This document shows, in pieces, positions 30,203 through 38,824 of a stretch of DNA of 46,517 bases. The translations under genes were made by a program, and so were the position numbers. Every line of letters begins with the position of its first letter. Positions within the stretch are counted from its first letter, which is position 1. Source of the DNA: Bacillus sp. 2B10. Its GTDB lineage: Bacteria > Pseudomonadota > Alphaproteobacteria > Sphingomonadales > Sphingomonadaceae. The stretch covers positions 1 through 46,517 of the forward strand of contig RPSH01000029.1 of assembly GCA_003946805.1 (NCBI GenBank). The letters are read 5' to 3'. The notes beneath the pieces are model-generated. The model was not told the DNA's origin and ran no database searches. It saw only the letters and a list, made by a program, of their open reading frames with translations.

Positions 30203-30246
30203 GCCTTGCGGTGTAACGTTGCGGGCAGGTGACGGGGGACAGGGCG

Positions 30247-30714
30247 ATGGGGCGATTCTTGGCAGGCGTAGGGGCGGCACTGGCGCTGGTCGCCGCCGGA
30301 TTGTTCCTGTTCCGCAGCAACGCGGCGACCGAAACGCTGCCGCCGCCGCCCGCGGCCGTCGCCGCGGCGCCCGGGCAAGCTGGCGAAGCCGATCCGGGCG
30401 ATCCGCCGGCGGCGACCGCGCGAACCCGCGAGCAGAAGCGGTTCGACCGTTATGACAAGGATCGCGACGGGCGCGTCACCCGCGACGAATATCTGGCGTC
30501 GCGACGCAAGGCCTATGCGAAGCTCGACACCAATGGCGACGGGCGGCTGAGCTTCGACGAATGGGCGGCCAAGACGACCACGAAGTTCGCGACCGCCGAC
30601 AAGGGCCGCGACGGTGCGCTGGACGCGGCCGAGTTCGCGACGACCGCGGTCAGGCGCAAGCAGCCGAGGCGGGTCGAGTGTCCGCCCGCGACCACTTCGG
30701 CGGAGGAAATTTGA
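30247..30714 (+). CDS. Exported or membrane-anchored EF-hand protein
   Basis: A 155-residue protein. A hydrophobic N-terminal segment (about 5-23) could be a signal anchor. A Pro/Ala-rich linker (about 30-58) precedes three EF-hand loops: residues 70-81 (DKDRDGRVTRDE), 94-105 (DTNGDGRLSFDE) and a weaker one at 118-129 (DKGRDGALDAAE, Gly in place of the second ligand). It should bind calcium in the periplasm. ATG 30247 is chosen over an upstream GTG at 30229 because a GGGGGACAGGG stretch precedes it. Its stop codon lies inside the MerR operator. Confidence 0.83.
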   Translation: MGRFLAGVGAALALVAAGLFLFRSNAATETLPPPPAAVAAAPGQAGEADPGDPPAATARTREQKRFDRYDKDRDGRVTRDEYLASRRKAYAKLDTNGDGRLSFDEWAAKTTTKFATADKGRDGALDAAEFATTAVRRKQPRRVECPPATTSAEEI

Positions 30715-30739
30715 CGTTCACGTCAACGTAAACTAGCGT
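30711..30739 (+). promoter_or_regulatory. Operator and promoter of the MerR-type gene
   Basis: TTGACGTTCACGTCAA (30711-30726) has perfect 7-bp arms around a 2-bp centre, close to the sites known for LiuR/MerR regulators of acyl-CoA catabolism. The same TTGACG can serve as -35, with TAGCGT (30734-30739) as -10 at 17 bp. The predicted transcript start falls at or next to the ATG (30747), so the mRNA may be leaderless. The site overlaps the stop codon of the EF-hand gene. Confidence 0.65.
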
Positions 30740-30746
30740 TTGCGGT

Positions 30747-31190
30747 ATGGTGGTTACCCTGACCGACAGCGCCGAGTCGAGCGAGACCGATCGTTTCTCG
30801 ATCACCGACCTGTGCAACGACTTCGGCGTCACCGCGCGGGCGCTGCGCTTCTACGAGGACGAAGGCCTGATCGCGCCCGAACGCCGCGGGCTGGCGCGCA
30901 TCTATTCGCAGCGCGACCGGGTGCGGCTGGCGTGGATCCTGCGCGGCAAGCGGGTGGGGTTCAGCCTCGCCGATATCCGCGAGATGATCGACCTGTACGA
31001 CATCGGCGACGGTCGCGTCGTGCAGCGGCAGGTGACGGTGCAGAAATGCCGCGACCGCATCGCCTTCCTCGAAAACCAGCGCCGCGACATCGACGCGGCG
31101 ATCGCCGAACTCGGCGACTTCGTATCCACGATCGAAGCGCTCCCCCATTCCACCGCCCCGACAGAGGGCGCGTCCCCGGAGAAGGATTGA
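30747..31190 (+). CDS. MerR-family transcriptional regulator (LiuR-like)
   Basis: A 147-residue regulator. The winged helix-turn-helix (about 16-85: [51 protein letters not shown]) is followed by a dimerisation coiled coil ([21 protein letters not shown]). There is no metal-binding Cys set, which argues against a metal sensor. It sits 4 bp before an acyl-CoA dehydrogenase and behind a LiuR-type palindrome, so it probably represses both genes and senses an acyl-CoA. No Shine-Dalgarno precedes its ATG. Confidence 0.88.
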   Translation: MVVTLTDSAESSETDRFSITDLCNDFGVTARALRFYEDEGLIAPERRGLARIYSQRDRVRLAWILRGKRVGFSLADIREMIDLYDIGDGRVVQRQVTVQKCRDRIAFLENQRRDIDAAIAELGDFVSTIEALPHSTAPTEGASPEKD

Positions 31191-31194
31191 CCCG

Positions 31195-32997
31195 ATGCCC
31201 AGCTATACCCCGCCCGTCCGCGACACCCGTTTCATCCTCGACCATGTCCTGAAGATCGGCGACCATGCCGCGCTGCCGGGCTTTGCCAATGCGACCCCCG
31301 ACACGGTCGAGGCGGTGCTGGAAGAGGGTGGCCGCTTCGTGGCGGAGGTGCTGTTCCCGCTGAACGCGTCGGGCGACCAGCAGGGCTGCACCCGTCATGC
31401 CGATGGCAGCGTGACGACCCCCGACGGGTTCAAGGACGCGTACCGCCAGTTCGTCGAAGCGGGCTGGGGCACGCTGTCGGCGCCCGAGCAGTTCGGCGGG
31501 CAGGCGATGCCGCATGTCGTGGCGACCGCGTTCGAGGAATATCTGATCTCCGCCAACATGGCGTTTGCGATGTATCCGGGCCTTACCCACGGCGCGATCG
31601 CCGCGCTGCTGGTGAAGGGTTCGCCCGAGCAGCAGCAACGGTACGTCCCGAAGATGGTGTCGGGCGAATGGGGCGGCACCATGAACCTGACCGAGTCGCA
31701 ATGCGGCACCGACCTCGGCCTCATCAAGACGCGCGCGGTGCCCAACGACGACGGGTCATGGGCGATCACGGGCACGAAGATATTCATCTCGTCGGGCGAG
31801 CATGACCTGACCGACAACATCATTCACCTCGTCCTCGCCAAGACGCCGGGCGCGCCGGAAAGCTCGAAGGGGATTTCGCTGTTCGTCGTGCCGAAGTTCC
31901 TGGTGAACGACGACGGATCGCTGGGCGACCGGAACCCGGTGACCTGCGGCTCGATCGAGCACAAGATGGGCATCCACGCCAATTCGACCTGCGTCCTGAA
32001 CTATGACGGGGCGAAGGGCTGGCTGGTCGGCGACGAGATGAAGGGGCTGGCGGCGATGTTCATCATGATGAACGCGGCGCGGCTGGGCGTGGGGTTGCAG
32101 GGGCTGGGCGTGGCGGAAACCGCATATCAGAATGCGGTGATCTATGCCGGCGACCGGCGGCAGGGACGGGCGCTGACCGGACCGGCGGAACCGGAGGAAA
32201 AGGCCGATGCGCTGTTCGTCCATCCCGACGTCCGCCGGATGCTGATGGAGGGCAAGGCGCTGACCGAGGGCCTCCGTGCGCTGTGCCTGTGGGGTGCGTT
32301 GCAGGTCGACCTCGCGCATATGAGCACCGATGCGGCCGAGCGAGAGCTGGCCGACGACCTCGTCTCGCTGCTGACCCCGGTCATCAAGGGCTATGGCACC
32401 GACAAGGGTTATGACATCGCGACCAACGCGCAGCAGGTCTATGGCGGGCACGGCTACATCGCCGAATGGGGCATGGAGCAATATGTCCGCGATGCCCGGA
32501 TCGCGATGATCTACGAAGGCACCAACGGCGTGCAGGCGATGGACCTCGTCGGGCGCAAGCTGGCGCAGAACGGCGGCCGCGCGGTCCAGCACTTCTTCCG
32601 CATCGTCGGCGAGGAGATCGCCACCGCCAAGGGTTCGGACGCGACGCGCGACTTCGCCGAACGGCTGGAGCGGGGCCTCAAGGACCTGCAGGCGGCGACG
32701 ATGTGGTTCATGGGCAACGGCATGCAGAATCCCGACCATGTCGGCGCGGGCGCGCATTCGTACATGCACGTCATGGGCATCGTCGCGACGGGTCTGATGT
32801 GGCTGCGCATGCTGACCGCGGCGGAAGCGCTGGCGGCGTCGGGCAAGGGCGATCCGAAATTCGTCGAGGGCAAGCGGGTGACCGCACGCTTCTATGCCGA
32901 GCGGGTCCTTCCGGACACCGGGGCGCTCCGGCGCAAGATCGAGGGCGGGGCCGATGCGGTAATGGCGCTCGATCCGGCGCTGTTCGCGCGGGGCTGA
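31195..32997 (+). CDS. Acyl-CoA dehydrogenase, long DmdC-like type
   Basis: A 600-residue FAD enzyme introducing a double bond into an acyl-CoA thioester. The N-terminal domain is at about 35-155, the middle beta domain ([16 protein letters not shown]) about 160-275, and the C-terminal helical domain carries the motif [21 protein letters not shown] and [12 protein letters not shown]. An extra C-terminal region of about 120 residues marks the long type, which includes 3-methylmercaptopropionyl-CoA dehydrogenases; sequence alone does not fix the substrate. AAGGATT near 31182 serves as ribosome site. It is co-transcribed with the MerR gene. Confidence 0.92.
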   Translation: MPSYTPPVRDTRFILDHVLKIGDHAALPGFANATPDTVEAVLEEGGRFVAEVLFPLNASGDQQGCTRHADGSVTTPDGFKDAYRQFVEAGWGTLSAPEQFGGQAMPHVVATAFEEYLISANMAFAMYPGLTHGAIAALLVKGSPEQQQRYVPKMVSGEWGGTMNLTESQCGTDLGLIKTRAVPNDDGSWAITGTKIFISSGEHDLTDNIIHLVLAKTPGAPESSKGISLFVVPKFLVNDDGSLGDRNPVTCGSIEHKMGIHANSTCVLNYDGAKGWLVGDEMKGLAAMFIMMNAARLGVGLQGLGVAETAYQNAVIYAGDRRQGRALTGPAEPEEKADALFVHPDVRRMLMEGKALTEGLRALCLWGALQVDLAHMSTDAAERELADDLVSLLTPVIKGYGTDKGYDIATNAQQVYGGHGYIAEWGMEQYVRDARIAMIYEGTNGVQAMDLVGRKLAQNGGRAVQHFFRIVGEEIATAKGSDATRDFAERLERGLKDLQAATMWFMGNGMQNPDHVGAGAHSYMHVMGIVATGLMWLRMLTAAEALAASGKGDPKFVEGKRVTARFYAERVLPDTGALRRKIEGGADAVMALDPALFARG

Positions 32998-33006
32998 GGG
33001 TTCGGC

Positions 33007-33038
33007 GTGGCATATCGCCAAATTGGGCGAGATGCCAC
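33007..33038. terminator. Hairpin between acyl-CoA dehydrogenase and purC
   Basis: GTGGCATATCGCC and GGCGAGATGCCAC form a 13-bp stem with one mismatch around AAATTG. It begins 9 bp after the acyl-CoA dehydrogenase stop and can fold on both strands, consistent with a terminator for convergent genes. Confidence 0.7.
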
Positions 33039-33048
33039 ACCGACTACC

Positions 33049-33078
33049 GCGTCACCCCAGCCTGCGCCGGGGTGACGC
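33049..33078. repeat. REP-like GTCACCCC palindrome
   Basis: GCGTCACCCC and GGGGTGACGC are perfect 10-bp arms around AGCCTGCGCC. The core is the same as the GTCACCCCAGC element at 44816-44837, so it is a dispersed repeat. It probably also helps to terminate purC (stop at 33097) on the minus strand. Confidence 0.75.
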
Positions 33079-33096
33079 TATTGGTCGAATCCGCCC

Positions 33097-33876
33097 CTAC
33101 TTCTCGCGCTTCTTGCGATGCGTTTCGAGGTCGAGCACAGCCGAGTCCGCGCCTTCGGGCATCAGGCCCAGGCGGCGGGCGACTTCCTGATAGGCCTCGA
33201 CCTCGCCGCCGAGGTCGCGGCGGAATCGGTCCTTGTCGAGCTTTTCGTTGGTGGTCATGTCCCACAGGCGGCAACCGTCCGGGCTGATTTCGTCCGCAAG
33301 GATGATGCGGCTGAAGTCGTTGTCCCAGATGCGGCCGAATTCGAGTTTGAAGTCAACCAGCCGGATGTTGATCCCGGCGAACAGTCCCGACAGGAAGTCG
33401 TTCACCCGGATCGCCATGTCGGCCATCTCGTGTAATTCGTCCTGCGCCGCCCAGCCGAAGCACAGGATATGTTCGTCCGACACCATCGGATCGCCGAGTG
33501 CGTCGTCCTTGTAATAATATTCGATGATCGTGCGGGGCAGCTGCTGCCCTTCCTCGATCCCCAGCCGCTTGCTGATCGAACCGGCGGCGACGTTGCGTAC
33601 CACGACCTCGATCGGCACGATCTCCACCTGCCGGATCAGCTGCTCGCGCATGTTGAGGCGGCGGATGAAGTGCGTCGGCACGCCGATATTGCCGAGCATG
33701 GTGAAGACATGCTCGGAAATCCGGTTGTTCAACACGCCCTTGCCGTTGATCGTACCCTTTTTCTGGGCGTTGAAGGCGGTAGCGTCGTCCTTGAAATACT
33801 GGATGAGCGTGCCAGGCTCCGGACCCTCGTACAGGATCTTTGCCTTGCCTTCGTAGATCTGGCGGCGGCGAGCCAT
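33097..33876 (-). CDS. purC: Phosphoribosylaminoimidazole-succinocarboxamide synthase
   Basis: A 259-residue SAICAR synthetase joining CAIR and aspartate with ATP in purine synthesis. [47 protein letters not shown] and [12 protein letters not shown] are the family blocks in order. The start at 33876 ([10 protein letters not shown]) is preceded by GAAGGGAA; the longer frame upstream has no homology. It stands alone between two oppositely or separately transcribed genes. Confidence 0.97.
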   Translation of the reverse strand: MARRRQIYEGKAKILYEGPEPGTLIQYFKDDATAFNAQKKGTINGKGVLNNRISEHVFTMLGNIGVPTHFIRRLNMREQLIRQVEIVPIEVVVRNVAAGSISKRLGIEEGQQLPRTIIEYYYKDDALGDPMVSDEHILCFGWAAQDELHEMADMAIRVNDFLSGLFAGINIRLVDFKLEFGRIWDNDFSRIILADEISPDGCRLWDMTTNEKLDKDRFRRDLGGEVEAYQEVARRLGLMPEGADSAVLDLETHRKKREK

Positions 33877-33967
33877 GCGATTCCCTTCGAAAACGGCGTG
33901 GGGTCCCGACGCGTGGTCCGGCCCGTGCGGAAAGCCGCCGCATAGCGGATGGGGCGGCCCCACGCAA

Positions 33968-34783
33968 TCAGGTGGCGGGGGCGACCTGTCCCGGCAGGAA
34001 GCGGCGGGCACGGCGCCATGCCCAAAGTCCCAGCAGCACCAGCAGCACCAGCAGCAACGGCGGCAGCGCGAGGCCGAACAGCGCCAACGCGGTGCCGATC
34101 GTCCAGCGCGCCGAGGCCAGCGACAGGTCAGCGGCGCGGGTGAAGGGGGATGCCGGATCGAAGCCGCGGATCGCCTCGCCCGAGCGATATTCGAACGTCA
34201 CCGGCGTCGCGGCCAGCGCCGCGCGCTGTTCGGCGATCGCGGCCGCGGCGTCGCGTTCCGATCCCGTCGCGGACGCGCGCTGCCGTTCGAGTTCGGCGCG
34301 TGCCTCCCGCGTGGTGGCGTTGCTGCGCGCGTCGATCGCGGCGCGATCGGCGACCGCGGCGTCGCGCGCCTGCGCCAGCTGGTCGATCTTTGCCCCCGCA
34401 TCCTCGCCGGTGATCTCGGAATCGAGCAGCATGCCCTCCGCCGCCTCGACCCCGCGAATGCCGTCGCGGCCGAAGGTGCGGGCGAGGTCGGGGGCGAGCG
34501 AGAAGCCGAGCAGCGCCGAGATGTCGTTATCCTCGCTGCGGGTATAGCGCATCGCCGTGATCCGGCAGCGCGCGATGCCCAGTCGTTCGCACGCCGCGGC
34601 ATGGGCCTCCTGCACCGCCGCGATCCGTCCGGCGGGCAGGCGAAAGCCGTAGCGATAGGTGAAGGCGACGCCCGGGGCGGCGGTGACGTCGACGCCGGGG
34701 GCGGTCGGTTCCCCATGATCGCCGGGCGCCTTGCTGCATCCGGCAAGGAGCAGCACCGTCAGAACGAAAGCCCGGTTACGCAT
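33968..34783 (-). CDS. DUF4349-type lipoprotein with coiled coil and C-terminal TM
   Basis: A 271-residue protein. The lipobox LLAGC places the anchor Cys near residue 17. A small strand-rich domain ([16 protein letters not shown] to about 115) is followed by an Ala/Arg coiled coil (about 130-195) and a C-terminal membrane helix [21 protein letters not shown] with a basic tail. This is the DUF4349 architecture, of unknown function, tethered at both ends of the chain. ATG 34783 follows AGAGGTGG. Confidence 0.82.
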   Translation of the reverse strand: MRNRAFVLTVLLLAGCSKAPGDHGEPTAPGVDVTAAPGVAFTYRYGFRLPAGRIAAVQEAHAAACERLGIARCRITAMRYTRSEDNDISALLGFSLAPDLARTFGRDGIRGVEAAEGMLLDSEITGEDAGAKIDQLAQARDAAVADRAAIDARSNATTREARAELERQRASATGSERDAAAAIAEQRAALAATPVTFEYRSGEAIRGFDPASPFTRAADLSLASARWTIGTALALFGLALPPLLLVLLVLLGLWAWRRARRFLPGQVAPAT

Positions 34784-34836
34784 ACGCCACCTCTGCCTTA
34801 ATTGAGGCTGAAATGTGGCGCAAATGGGGCAGATCG

Positions 34837-35724
34837 TCAAGCGTGTGGCAGAGCGGGCGGTCGAGCAGCTGGAACGAGAGCCTTACGCACCAGTTCGACC
34901 GCCTTGGTCCAGGCGGGCGTGCCGGGCGAGATCAGTTCGACATGGCCGGTATTGCCGACCGCGTGCAGCGCCACCCGGTCGCCGGCGGCGCGGGCCGCGG
35001 CGGCATAGGCGGGGGCCATGCGTGCCGGTACGATCCGGTCCTCGCGTCCGTTCAGCAGGTCGGCGGGCACGCCGATCGGCAGCAGGCGGGGGACCGAGGT
35101 GTCGGCGAAGCGATCCGGGCCGTCGCCGACGAGCCGTGCGATCACGTCGGTGCCGCACCCATTGTCCGGGCTCGCCGCGACCGCCGCGAGGTCGGGCAGG
35201 CCACCCAGACTGACGACATGGGCGATCGGCAGGGGATCGGGCGTGACGAGCGGGCTGGCGGCGGGCAGGCGGGGCCGCGCCGCCAGCCACAGCGCGAGAT
35301 GGCCGCCCGCCGAATGACCGACCGCGACGATCCGCGACAGGTCGAGGCGAAGGTCGTCGGCATGGACGCGCAACAGGTCGCTCGCGGCGGCGGCGTCGCG
35401 GAACGTGCCGGGATAGCCGCCGCCGTCGCGGTCGACCCCGCGATACTCGATGTTCCACACCGCGATCCCGGCGTCGCGCAGGTCGGCGCAGGCCCAGTCC
35501 ATCAGCCGGCGGTCGGCGATCGAACTCTGCCAGCACCCGCCATGCACCATCAATACCGTCGGCCAGCGGTCCGCCGGCTGCCCTGACGGCAGCCACAGGT
35601 CGACGGTCTGCAACCGGTCCGGTCCGTAGGCGAAGCCGCGATCGGGTTCGGGGCGCGGCCGGCCGGTCAGGTCCGGCCATTGCATCGGGACCCGGGGCGA
35701 GGGGGTCTGGCGGGGTGGTGTCAT
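34837..35724 (-). CDS. Alpha/beta hydrolase (esterase/kynurenine-formamidase-like)
   Basis: A 295-residue cytosolic hydrolase without signal peptide. The oxyanion motif HGGCW is at residues 61-65, the nucleophile Ser138 is in VGHSAGGHLAL, an acid is in NGREDRIVP and the His in GNTGHVEL. The HGG motif and length fit the BD-FAE/formamidase branch; the substrate is unknown. It is divergent from a TetR-family gene with a 141-bp gap, so that regulator may control it. Confidence 0.85.
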   Translation of the reverse strand: MTPPRQTPSPRVPMQWPDLTGRPRPEPDRGFAYGPDRLQTVDLWLPSGQPADRWPTVLMVHGGCWQSSIADRRLMDWACADLRDAGIAVWNIEYRGVDRDGGGYPGTFRDAAAASDLLRVHADDLRLDLSRIVAVGHSAGGHLALWLAARPRLPAASPLVTPDPLPIAHVVSLGGLPDLAAVAASPDNGCGTDVIARLVGDGPDRFADTSVPRLLPIGVPADLLNGREDRIVPARMAPAYAAAARAAGDRVALHAVGNTGHVELISPGTPAWTKAVELVRKALVPAARPPALPHA

Positions 35725-35776
35725 GCCGCCATCCTTGCAACATTCCGGACGGACACGACAATCGGGTGTAATATCG

Positions 35777-35782
35777 TATAAT
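35777..35782 (+). promoter_or_regulatory. Consensus -10 box in the hydrolase/TetR divergent gap
   Basis: TATAAT is exact consensus within an AT-rich patch, 83 bp before the TetR GTG. I see no convincing -35 at 16-18 bp upstream, so the promoter assignment is tentative. It is the most AT-rich spot in this gap. Confidence 0.35.
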
Positions 35783-35865
35783 CAATTTGTGCGCTTTCCG
35801 TGCGCGGGGTAAGGACGGAACGGGGATGGCAAGGCTACCGGTCGGTGGCCCCGAGGGGGTATGAC

Positions 35866-36444
35866 GTGGGACGCATTCGTACGATCGAACGAGACAAGCT
35901 GCTGGACTCCGCCGAGGCGGTAACGATGGAGAAGGGACCTGCCGGACTGACCATCGCCGCGGTGGCCGAGCAGATGGGCATTACCAACGGCGGCGTGCAA
36001 TACAGCTTTCGCAGCAAGGAATCGCTGATCGCGGCGATGTTCGAACGATGGCAGCAGGATTATGCCGCGCACATGATCGATCTGGGCGCAACGGCGGACG
36101 ATGACGCTTCGCGGGTCCGGGCGCATATCGCCTATGCCGCCGACTATGACAACCGCTCGCGGCGTCGTGCCCCCAGCCTGCTGGTGTCGCTGCTCAATTC
36201 GCCGCAGCACATGCTCCAGATCCGCAGGTGGTATCGCAACCGGGTCGATGCGATCGACCTGTCGACGCCCGAGGGGCGCTGGCTGCGCCTCGCCTTTCTG
36301 GCGATGGAGGGAGCGTTCCTGATGCGGCTGTTCGGGCTGATCGAGATGGAGGATGCCGAATGGCAGTCGATCGTCGCCGACGTCCTCGAACTGTGCGACG
36401 GCAAGCTGCCGTGCGCGGCGGGACAGGGGTTGCAGGCGGCCTGA
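35866..36444 (+). CDS. TetR-family transcriptional regulator
   Basis: A 192-residue repressor-type protein. The helix-turn-helix lies at about 28-50 (LTIAAVAEQMGITNGGVQYSFRSKESL). The C-terminal domain has a TetR_C pattern with HMLQIRRWYRNRVDAID. GTG 35866 is chosen because CCGAGGGGG lies 6 bp upstream; a nearby ATG at 35861 is out of frame. The ligand is unknown. Its likely targets are itself and the divergent hydrolase gene. Confidence 0.85.
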   Translation: MGRIRTIERDKLLDSAEAVTMEKGPAGLTIAAVAEQMGITNGGVQYSFRSKESLIAAMFERWQQDYAAHMIDLGATADDDASRVRAHIAYAADYDNRSRRRAPSLLVSLLNSPQHMLQIRRWYRNRVDAIDLSTPEGRWLRLAFLAMEGAFLMRLFGLIEMEDAEWQSIVADVLELCDGKLPCAAGQGLQAA

Positions 36445-36504
36445 TCCCGGTTCGTTCCAATTCGCCTCTCGCGGGGGGCGGCAACCCCTGCTATCGCATC
36501 GCCG

Positions 36505-38757
36505 ATGGCAAGTGATCTGACCGACCCGATAACGCCGATCGGCGTGTTCGATGCACCGTTCGACAGCGCGTTGTCCGAACGATACCTCGTCTACGCGCTG
36601 TCGACGATCACCGCGCGGTCGTTGCCCGATGTGCGCGACGGGTTGAAGCCAGTACATCGTCGCCTGCTGTGGGCGATGCGGTTGCTCAAGCTCGACCCGG
36701 CGTCGGGGTACAAGAAATGCGCGCGCGTCGTCGGCGACGTGATCGGCAAATACCATCCGCATGGCGACCAGTCGGTCTATGACGCGATGGTCCGGTTGGC
36801 GCAGGACTTCGCGCTGCGCTATCCGCTGGTCGACGGGCAGGGCAATTTCGGCAACATCGACGGCGATAACGCCGCGGCGTACCGCTATACCGAGGCGCGG
36901 CTGACGCAGGTCGCGATCGACCTGATGGCCGGCCTCGACGAGGATGCGACCGATTTCCGCCCGACCTATAATGGCGAGGAGCAGGAGCCCGAGCTGTTCC
37001 CCGGCATGTTCCCGAACCTGCTGGCCAACGGCGCCAGCGGGATCGCGGTCGGCATGGCGACCAGCGTGCCGCCGCACAACGCCGCCGAACTGTTCGATGC
37101 CGCGATCGTGCTGGTCGATCAGCCCGAGGCGGACGACGCGGCGGTGCTGGCGCATGTCCGCGGCCCCGATTTCCCGACGGGGGGCATCGTCGTCGATCCC
37201 CCCGCCGCGATCCGGGAAGCCTATGCCACCGGCCGCGGCGGGTTTCGCGTGCGCGCGCGGCACGAGATCGAGCGCGAGAAGGGCGGCGGCTGGCAGATCG
37301 TCGTGACGCAAATCCCGTACGGGGTGCAGAAGGGCAAGCTGATCGAACAGATCGCCGCCCTCATCAACGACAGGAAGCTGCCGATCCTGACCGACGTCCG
37401 CGACGAATCGGATGCCGAGATCCGCATCGTCCTCGAACCGCGCAGCCGTACCGTGGACGCGGGCGTGCTGATGGACGGACTATTCCGGCTGACCGATCTG
37501 GAAACGCGGGTGCCGCTGAACCTCAACGTGCTCGACAAGGATCGCACGCCGCGGGTCATGTCGCTGCGCGAGGCGCTGAAGGCGTGGGTCGACCATCAGT
37601 TCGTCGTGCTGCGCCGGCGCAGCGAGCATCGGCTGGCGAAGATCGCCGACCGGATCGAACTGCTCGACGGCTATCTGGCTGCCTATCTCAATCTCGACCG
37701 GGTGATCGCGATCATCCGCACCGAGGACGAGCCGAAGCCGGTGTTGATCGCCGAATTCGACCTGACCGACCGGCAGGCGGAGGCGATCCTGAACATGCGG
37801 CTGCGCAGTTTGCGCAAGCTGGAGGAAATGGAAATCCGCGGCGAGCGGTCGAAGCTGGAGAAGGAGCAGGCCGACCTGACGCTGCTGCTGTCGAGCGAGG
37901 CACGGCAGCGGACGCGGATGAAGCGCGACCTGACGAAGATGCGCGACCGCTATGGCAGCGAAACGACGCTCGGCCGGCGGCGCACCACGATCGAGGAAGC
38001 CGCCCCCGCGCGCGAGATTCCGGCGGAGGCGATGATCGAGCGCGAGCCGCTGACCGTCATCCTGTCGCAGCGCGGCTGGGTGCGGGCGCTGCGCGGGCAT
38101 GTCGACCTCGCCTCTGCCGACACCGCACGGTTCAAGGAAGGCGACGGCCCCGCCTTCGCCTTTCACGGGCACACCACCGACAAGCTGTTGCTGACGACCG
38201 ATGGCGGGCGATTCTATACGCTGGGCGCGGACAAGCTGCCCGGCGGGCGCGGCTTCGGCGAGCCGGTGCGGGCGATGATCGACCTCGACGGCGATGCGCG
38301 GATCGTCGGCCTGTGGCGCGCGGCGTCGTCGGACCGGCTGCTGCTGGCGGCTACCGACGGACGGGGTTTTGCGGTGCGCGTGGCGGATGTGCTGGCGGAG
38401 ACGCGCAAGGGCAAGCAGGTGATGTCGCCGCGTCCAGGCGCGAAGCTGAAAGTCGTGCGGCCGATCGGCGCGCAGGACGATTACGTCGCGTCGATCGGCG
38501 ACAACCGGAAACTGGTGCTGTTTCCCTTGAGCGAACTGGCCGAGATGGCACGCGGGCAGGGCGTGCAGTTGCAGCGGTTCCGCGACGGCGGCCTGTCCGA
38601 CGCGCGTACGCTGCGCTTCGCCGACGGGCTGCACTGGACGATGGGCGGCGAGACGGGGCGGATGCGCACCGAAAGCGACCTGTCGCCATGGCGCGCGGCG
38701 CGCGGGGCGGCCGGACGGATGCCGCCCAACGGATTTCCGCGCGACAATCGCTTCTGA
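36505..38757 (+). CDS. parC: DNA topoisomerase IV subunit A
   Basis: A 750-residue type II topoisomerase subunit that unlinks daughter chromosomes. The opening YALSTITARSLPDVRDGLKP, the quinolone-region HPHGDQSVYDAMVRLAQDF and the catalytic Tyr in AAAYRYTEARLT are present. The GyrA-box is absent and the C-terminal domain is short and degenerate, which supports ParC rather than GyrA. Ser and Asp at the quinolone-contact positions follow the family pattern (HGDQS). It stands alone; parE is not in the window. Confidence 0.95.
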   Translation: MASDLTDPITPIGVFDAPFDSALSERYLVYALSTITARSLPDVRDGLKPVHRRLLWAMRLLKLDPASGYKKCARVVGDVIGKYHPHGDQSVYDAMVRLAQDFALRYPLVDGQGNFGNIDGDNAAAYRYTEARLTQVAIDLMAGLDEDATDFRPTYNGEEQEPELFPGMFPNLLANGASGIAVGMATSVPPHNAAELFDAAIVLVDQPEADDAAVLAHVRGPDFPTGGIVVDPPAAIREAYATGRGGFRVRARHEIEREKGGGWQIVVTQIPYGVQKGKLIEQIAALINDRKLPILTDVRDESDAEIRIVLEPRSRTVDAGVLMDGLFRLTDLETRVPLNLNVLDKDRTPRVMSLREALKAWVDHQFVVLRRRSEHRLAKIADRIELLDGYLAAYLNLDRVIAIIRTEDEPKPVLIAEFDLTDRQAEAILNMRLRSLRKLEEMEIRGERSKLEKEQADLTLLLSSEARQRTRMKRDLTKMRDRYGSETTLGRRRTTIEEAAPAREIPAEAMIEREPLTVILSQRGWVRALRGHVDLASADTARFKEGDGPAFAFHGHTTDKLLLTTDGGRFYTLGADKLPGGRGFGEPVRAMIDLDGDARIVGLWRAASSDRLLLAATDGRGFAVRVADVLAETRKGKQVMSPRPGAKLKVVRPIGAQDDYVASIGDNRKLVLFPLSELAEMARGQGVQLQRFRDGGLSDARTLRFADGLHWTMGGETGRMRTESDLSPWRAARGAAGRMPPNGFPRDNRF

Positions 38758-38824
38758 TAACGATCGCAATCATAGCGTATTCGATTTCAGAAGCTTTTAA
38801 CTTCCATGCGCCATACCGCGGTCA

